A stretch of DNA of 64,000 nucleotides from Hyperoodon ampullatus. Its lineage: Eukaryota; Chordata; Mammalia; Artiodactyla; Ziphiidae. Location: positions 23,110,800 to 23,174,799 of the forward strand of contig OX457071.1 of assembly GCA_949752795.1 (NCBI GenBank). The letters run 5' to 3'. Shown piece after piece: positions 58,404 to 64,000 of this stretch. Below the pieces are notes generated by a model, which ran no database searches, was not told where the DNA came from, and saw only the letters and a list, made by a program, of their open reading frames with translations. A program made the position numbers and the translations under genes. Every line of letters begins with the position of its first letter. Position 1 is the first letter of the stretch.

Positions 58404-59340
58404 ATGAAAAGGCAGAGGGCTATGTATCAGATGAAGGAACAAGATAAAGCCCCAGAAAAACAACTAAATGAAGTGGAGATAGGCAACCATCCAGAAAAAG
58501 AATTCAGAATAATGATAGTGAACATGATAAAGGACCTAGGAAAAAGAATGGAGGCAAAGATCGAGAAGATGCAAGAAATGTTTAACAAAGACCTAGAAGA
58601 ATTAAAGAACAAACAACCAGAGATGAACAATACAATAACTGAAAAGAAAACTACACTAGAAGGAATCAATACCAGAATAACTGAGGCAGAAGAATGGATA
58701 AGTGACCTGGAAGACAGAATGGTGGAATTCACTGCTGCAGAACAGAATAAACAAAAAAGAATGGAAAGAAATGAAGACAGCCTAAGAGACCTCTGGGACA
58801 ACATTAAACGCAATAACATTCGCATTATAGGGGTCTCAAAAGGAGAAGAGAGAGAGAAAGGACCAGAGAAAATATTTGAAGAGCTTATAGTTGAAAACTT
58901 CCCTAGCATGGAAAAGGAAACAGCCACCAAAGTCCAGGAAGGGCAGAGAGTCTCATACAGGACAAACCCAAGGAGAAACAAACCAAGACATATAGTAATC
59001 AAATTGGCAAAAAATAAAGACAAAGAAAAATTATTAAAAGCAGCAAGGGAAAACTGACAAATAACATACAAGGGAACTCCCATAAGGTTAAAAGCTGATT
59101 TCTCAGCAGACAGTCTACAAGCCAGAAGGGCGTGGCATGATATACTTAAAGTGAAGAAAGGGAAGAACCTACAACCAAGATTACTCTACCCAGCAAGGAT
59201 CTCATTCGGATTCAATGGAGAAATCAAAAGCCTACAGAGAAGCAAAAGCAAAGAGAATTCAGCACCACCAAACGAGCTCTACAACAAATGCTAAAGGAAC
59301 TTCTCTAGGCATGAAACACAAGAGGATAAAAGTACCTACA
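58404..59340 (+). pseudogene. ORF1: ORF1 of the older L1, truncated by a stop
   Basis: The frame opens at 58404 with MKRQ and runs 217 codons to TGA at 59055-59057. It covers the coiled coil and most of the RRM (NIRIIGV near residue 134, basic strand NPRRNKPRHIVIKL). The stop falls directly after the AREN that replaces AREK. Sequence downstream, to about 59306, still resembles the ORF1 C-terminal domain ('gccagaagggcgtgg', 'ctctacccagcaaggatctc') but in broken frame. The protein is an older relative of the 304-aa ORF1 of L1-A. Confidence 0.85.
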
Positions 59341-59366
59341 AAAACAAACCCAAAACAATTAAGAAA

Positions 59367-62300
59367 ATGATCATAGGAACATACATATCGATAATTACCT
59401 TAAACATGAATGGATTAAATGCTCCAACCAAAAGACACAGGGCTGCTGAATGGATACAAAAACAAGATCCATATATGTGCTGTCTACAATAGACCCACTT
59501 CAGACCTAGGGACACATACAGACTGAAAGTGAGGAGATGGAAAAAAATATTCCATGCAAATGGAAATCAAAAGAAAGCTGGAGTAGCAATACTCATAACA
59601 GATAAAATAGACTTTAAACTAAAGAATGTTACAAGAGACTAGGAAGAACACTACATAATGATCAAGGGATCAATCCAAGAAGAAGATATAACACTTATAA
59701 ATATATATGCACCCAACATAGGAGCACCTCAATACATAAGTCAACTGCTAACAGCTATAAAAGAGGAAATCGACACTAACACAATAATAGTGGGGGACTT
59801 TAACACCTCATTTACACCAATGGACAGAATCCAAAATGAAAATAAACAAGGAAACGGAAGCTTTAAATGACACAATAGACCAGATAGATTTAACTGATAT
59901 CTATAGGACATTCCATCCAAAAACAGCAGATTACACTTCTTCTCAAGTGCGCATGGAACATTCTCCAGGATAGATCACATCATGGATCACAAATGAAGCC
60001 TCAGTAAATATAAGAAAATTGAAATCATATCAAGCATCTTTTCTGACCACAACACTATGAGATTAAAAATGAATTATAGGTAAAAAGACATAAAAAACAC
60101 AAACAATGGAGGCTAAACAATATGTTACTAAATAACCAAGAGATCACTGAAAAAATCAAAGAGGAAATCAAAAAATACCTAGAAACAAATGACAATGAAA
60201 ACACGATGATCCAAAACCTATGGGATGCAGCAAAAGCAGTTCTAAGAGGGAAGTTTATAGCTATACAAGCCTACCTCAAGAAACAAGAAAAATCTAAAAT
60301 AAACAATCTAAACTTACACCTAAATGAACTAAAGAAAGAAGAACAAACAAAGCCCAAAGTTAGCAGAAGGAAAGAAATCATAAAGATCAGAGCAGAAATA
60401 AATGAAATAGAAACAAAGAAAACAATAGCAAAGATCAATAAAATTAAAAGCTGGTTCTTTGAGAACATAAACAAAATTGGTAAATCATTAGCCAGACACA
60501 TCAAGAAACAGAGGGAGAGCATCCAAATCAATAAAATTAGAAATGAAAGAGGAGAAGTTACAACAGACACCAGAGGAATACAAAGCACAATAAGAGACTA
60601 CTACAAGCAACTCTATGCCAGTAAAATGGACAACCTGGAAGAAATGGACAAATTCTTAGAAAGTTATAACCTTCCAAGAGTGAACCAGAAAGAAATAGAA
60701 AATATGAACAGACCAATCATAAGTAATGAAATGGAAAGTGTGATTTAAAATCTTCCAACAAACAAAAGTCCAGGACCAGATGGCTTCACAGGTGAATTCT
60801 ATCAAACATTTAGAGACGAGCTAACACCAATCCTTCTCAAACTCTTCCAAAAAATTGCACAGGAAGGAACACTCCCAAACTCATTCTATGAGGCCACCAT
60901 CACCCTGATACAAATACCAGACAAAGATACTACAAAAAAAGAAAATTACAGATCAATATCACTTATGAACACAGATGCAAAAATCCTTAACAAAATACTA
61001 GCAAACAGAATCCAACACATTAAAAGGATCATACACCATGATCAAGTGGGATTTATCCCAAGGATGCAAGGTTTCTTCAACATATGCAAATCAATCAATG
61101 TGATACACCATAGTAACATATTGAAGAATGAAAACCATAGGATCATCTCAAGAGATGCAGAAAAAGCTTTTCACAAAATTCAACACCTATTTATGATAAA
61201 ACCTCTCCAGAAAGTGGGCATAGAGAGAACTTACCTCAACATAATAAAGGCCATATATGACAAAGCCACAGCAAACATCATTCTCAATGGTGAAAAACTG
61301 AAAGCATTTCCTCTAAGATCAGGAACAAGAGAAGGATGTCCACTCTCGCCACTGTTATTCAACATAGTTTTGGAAGTCCTAGCCATGGCAATAAGAGAAG
61401 AAAAAGAAATAAAAGGAATCCAAATTGGAAAAGAAGAAGTAAAACTGTCACTGTTTGCAGATGACATGATACTACACATAGAGAATCCTAAAGATGCTTC
61501 CAGAAAACTACTAGACCTAATGAATTAATTTGGTAAAGTTGCAGGTTACAAAATTAATGCACAGAAATCTCTTGCATTCCTATACACTAATGATGAAAAA
61601 TCTGAAAGAGAAATTATGGAAACACTCTCATTTACCACTGCAACAAAAAGAATGAAATACCTAGGAATAAACCTACCTAGGGAGAAAAACAGACCTGTAT
61701 GCAGAACACTATAAGACACTGATGAAAGAAATTAAAGATTATACCAACAGATGGAGAAATATAACATGTTCTTGGATTGGAAGAATGAATATTGTGAAAA
61801 TGACTATACTACCCAAAGCAATCTACAGATTCAATGCAATCCCTATCAAATTACCAATGGCATTTTTTACGGAGCTAGAACAAAAAATCTTAAAATTTGT
61901 ATGGAGACACAAAAGACCCCAAATAGACAAAGCAGCCTTCAGGGAAAAAAACGGAGCTGGAGGAATCAGACTCCCTGACTTCAGACTATTCTGCAAAGCT
62001 ACAGTAATCAAGACAATATGGCACTGGCACAAAAACAGAAACATAGATCAATGGAACAAAATAGAAAGCCCAGAGATAAACCCACACACCTATGGTCAAC
62101 TAACCTATGACAAACGAGGCAAGGATATAAAATGGAGAAAAGACAGTCTCTTCAATAAGTGGTGCTGGGGATACTGGACAGCTATATGTAAAAGAATAAA
62201 ATTAGAACACTCCCTAACACCATACACAAAAAATAAACTCAAAATGGATTAGAGACGTAAATGTAAGACTACACACTATAAAACTTTTAGAGGAAAACAT

Positions 62301-62930
62301 AGGCAGAACACTCTTTGACATAAATCACAGCAAGATCTTTTTTGATCCACCTCCTAGAGTAATGGAAATAAAAACAAACAAATGGGACCTAATGAAACTT
62401 CAAAGCTTTTGCACAGCAAAGGAAACCATAAACAAGATGAAAAGACAACCCTCAGAATGGGAGAAAATATTTGCAAACGAATCAACGGGCAAAGGATTAA
62501 TCTCCAATATATATAAACAGCTCATGCAGCTCAATATTAAAAAAACAAACAACCCAATACAAAAATGGGCAGAAGACCTAAATAGACATTTGTCTAAAGT
62601 AGACATACAGATGACCAGGCAGCACATGAAAAGCTGCTCAACATGACTAATTATTAGAGAAATGCAAATCAAAACTACAATGAGGTATCACTTCACACTG
62701 GTTAGAATGGGCATCATCAGAATATCTACAAACAACAAATGCTGGAGAGGGTGTGGAGAAAAGGGAACCCTCTGGCACTCTTGGTGGGAATGTAAATTTA
62801 TACAGCCACTATGGAGAACAGTATGGAAGTTCCTTAAAAAACTAAAAATAGAATTACCATATGACCCAGCAATCCCATTATTGGGCATATACCCAGAGAA
62901 AACCATAATTCAAAAAGACACATGCACCCC
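59367..62930 (+). pseudogene. ORF2: ORF2 of the older L1, multiply broken
   Basis: Alignable to L1-A ORF2 from its start ([14 protein letters not shown] region near 59380) to within the C-terminal third. Open pieces: 59658-59870 (endonuclease, including the GDFN motif), 60122-60748, 60965-61528 (RT, FADD near 61457-61468), 61722-62252, 62362-62646 and 62662-62940 (the CX3CX7HX4C region). Nonsense codons interrupt it at, for example, the codon after CCLQ (59488-59490) and 60746-60748. Frameshifts separate the pieces. It cannot encode a functional protein. Confidence 0.85.
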
Positions 62931-63035
62931 ATTTAGCTAATGAGAGCTTTGGCAGAGAAAGGATATACAGAAGAGAAATCAGGATTTTAAAATACATTTT
63001 GTATTTTGGGGGTAAAGGGATAATTTAATCAGACT

Positions 63036-63042
63036 CCATAAA

Positions 63043-63076
<34 letters not shown>

Positions 63077-63284
63077 GCGGTACGTGGGCCTCTCACTGTT
63101 GTGGCCTCTCCCGCTGCGGAGCACAGGCTCCGGACGCGCAGGCTCAGCGGCCATGGCTCACGGGCCCAGCCGCTCCGCAGCATGTGGGATCCTCCCAGAC
63201 CGGGGCACGAACCCGTGTCCCCTGCATCGGCAGGCGGACTCTCAACCACTGCGCCACCAGGGAAGCCCCATAAATTAAAATTTT
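63036..63284 (-). mobile_element. CHR-type tRNA-derived SINE, antisense, with 17-bp TSD
   Basis: The element at 63053-63267 is flanked by ccataaattaaaatttt at 63036-63052 and 63268-63284. Short CpG-rich form with a long poly(T) on the left. Confidence 0.93.
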
Positions 63285-64000
63285 GAAGTACCTCCTGATA
63301 TAAACATCTTGGTGTCCAAGTGAAAACTGAAAGTACTGAACCAGAGAAGAAAATTCTGGTGTTAAAGATTTTGGACTTTGGCAAAAGACTGATTGCCTTT
63401 TAGTGAGTTTAAAATGTTTTTATTTCTTATACCTTCATAGTTTCAGATAAACAGACGGTGAGCAGCAATCTGGCAACAGGAAAAATAATGTTGGGAAAAG
63501 ATTATGTGGGGCATAATTAGCTGGAAATGTGTATTCTGTGTAGGTCCATTTCCAAGATTTTTGACTATTTAAATAATTTAATAAAATGCATAGTGGAAGC
63601 CAAACCTGTAATGATGGATTGAAACAAAAGTATCACCATCTTTACTGCACACTAATTAATTCAACAGTTTAATTAGGAGGCCTTAGGAGGTGTTGGCTAA
63701 CAACTTATTATTGACCCAGCCGAGCATAAACAGTAACACATCTTTGCCCCAAGCATTTGACATTTATTATCACTTTACCTTAGTTGACAAAGAGTACTGC
63801 TGAATTTTGTAAGGAATATTTCAGAATCAATCCTATACATTTATCTATATGTTAATTTAATCGTTATTAGCATGGCACATACAGACATCGAGGATTAAAG
63901 AAAATGCAACATGTTTCTACATATTTTAATAGGTCTGGGTGAAGGAACAGAATACAAATAATTGTGTATAACAGCAAGCAGCTGCATTAATTCAAGATAA
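63285..64000. other. Unique AT-rich DNA, no gene seen
   Basis: No supported feature up to the window end. Confidence 0.45.

Larger units (their letters stand above)
58325..62930 (+). mobile_element. Older L1 body lacking both ends
   Basis: About 4.6 kb of L1 in sense. It starts just before ORF1 and stops abruptly within ORF2 at 62930, just after the stretch matching the 'caaaaagagacatgtacc' position of L1-A. The bulk of the 5' UTR, the ORF2 end, the 3' UTR and the poly(A) are missing, and I see no TSD. It is clearly related to but older than L1-A, with numerous stops and frameshifts. Confidence 0.88.

Overview
The window looks like intergenic DNA from a cetacean (whale or dolphin) nuclear genome. 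It is AT-rich and I found no host protein-coding exon, no rRNA or functional tRNA gene, and no CRISPR array or operon. The lineage call rests on several tRNA-derived SINEs of the CHR type (A box near TGGCGCAGTGG, B box near GGTTCGTGCC, A-rich 3' end). The shorter ones, with a CpG-rich body, are typical of whales. The young L1 sequences also look cetartiodactyl. This assignment is from memory of the families, not from a search.

Layout. 1-3490: scrambled old L1 fragments. 3491-7635: mostly unique AT-rich DNA with a MIR and a TA microsatellite. 7650-14939: full-length young L1 on the + strand (L1-A), flanked by a perfect 14-bp target-site duplication (TSD), with ORF1 (304 aa) and ORF2 (1272 aa) both open. 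14954-21129: 6.2-kb spacer with old repeats. 21143-28442: second full-length young L1 on the - strand (L1-B), flanked by a perfect 13-bp TSD. Its ORF1 is open, but its ORF2 is broken by a 4-nt deletion and an amber codon. 28456-38698: mostly unique or anciently repetitive DNA, including a diverged tandem pair of LTR-like repeats. 38699-42645: a 5'-truncated L1 tail, then a 2.2-kb L1 with a 5' inversion that carries a nested SINE. 42646-52354: unique DNA with CHR SINEs and old MIR/DNA-transposon relics. 52842-54146: a MaLR-type LTR split by an L1. 54165-58235: L1 fragments, SINEs, L2/MIR relics and a second LTR-like repeat. 58325-62930: an older L1 body on the + strand with many stops. 63053-63267: one more CHR SINE, then unique DNA to the end.

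The main biology is retrotransposition. L1-A encodes everything expected of an autonomous element: an RNA-binding ORF1 protein and an ORF2 endonuclease/reverse transcriptase with its key residues present. L1 machinery of this type is what mobilises the SINEs seen here. L1-A and L1-B form a tail-to-tail inverted repeat with arms of about 7.3 kb, so sense transcription from the two promoters converges on the spacer. I did not find a convincing new system beyond this. The points most worth checking are the apparent coding competence of L1-A, the inverted pair itself, the L1 5' UTR architecture, and the well-preserved inverted, nested and possibly 3'-transduced L1 at 40.4-42.6 kb.
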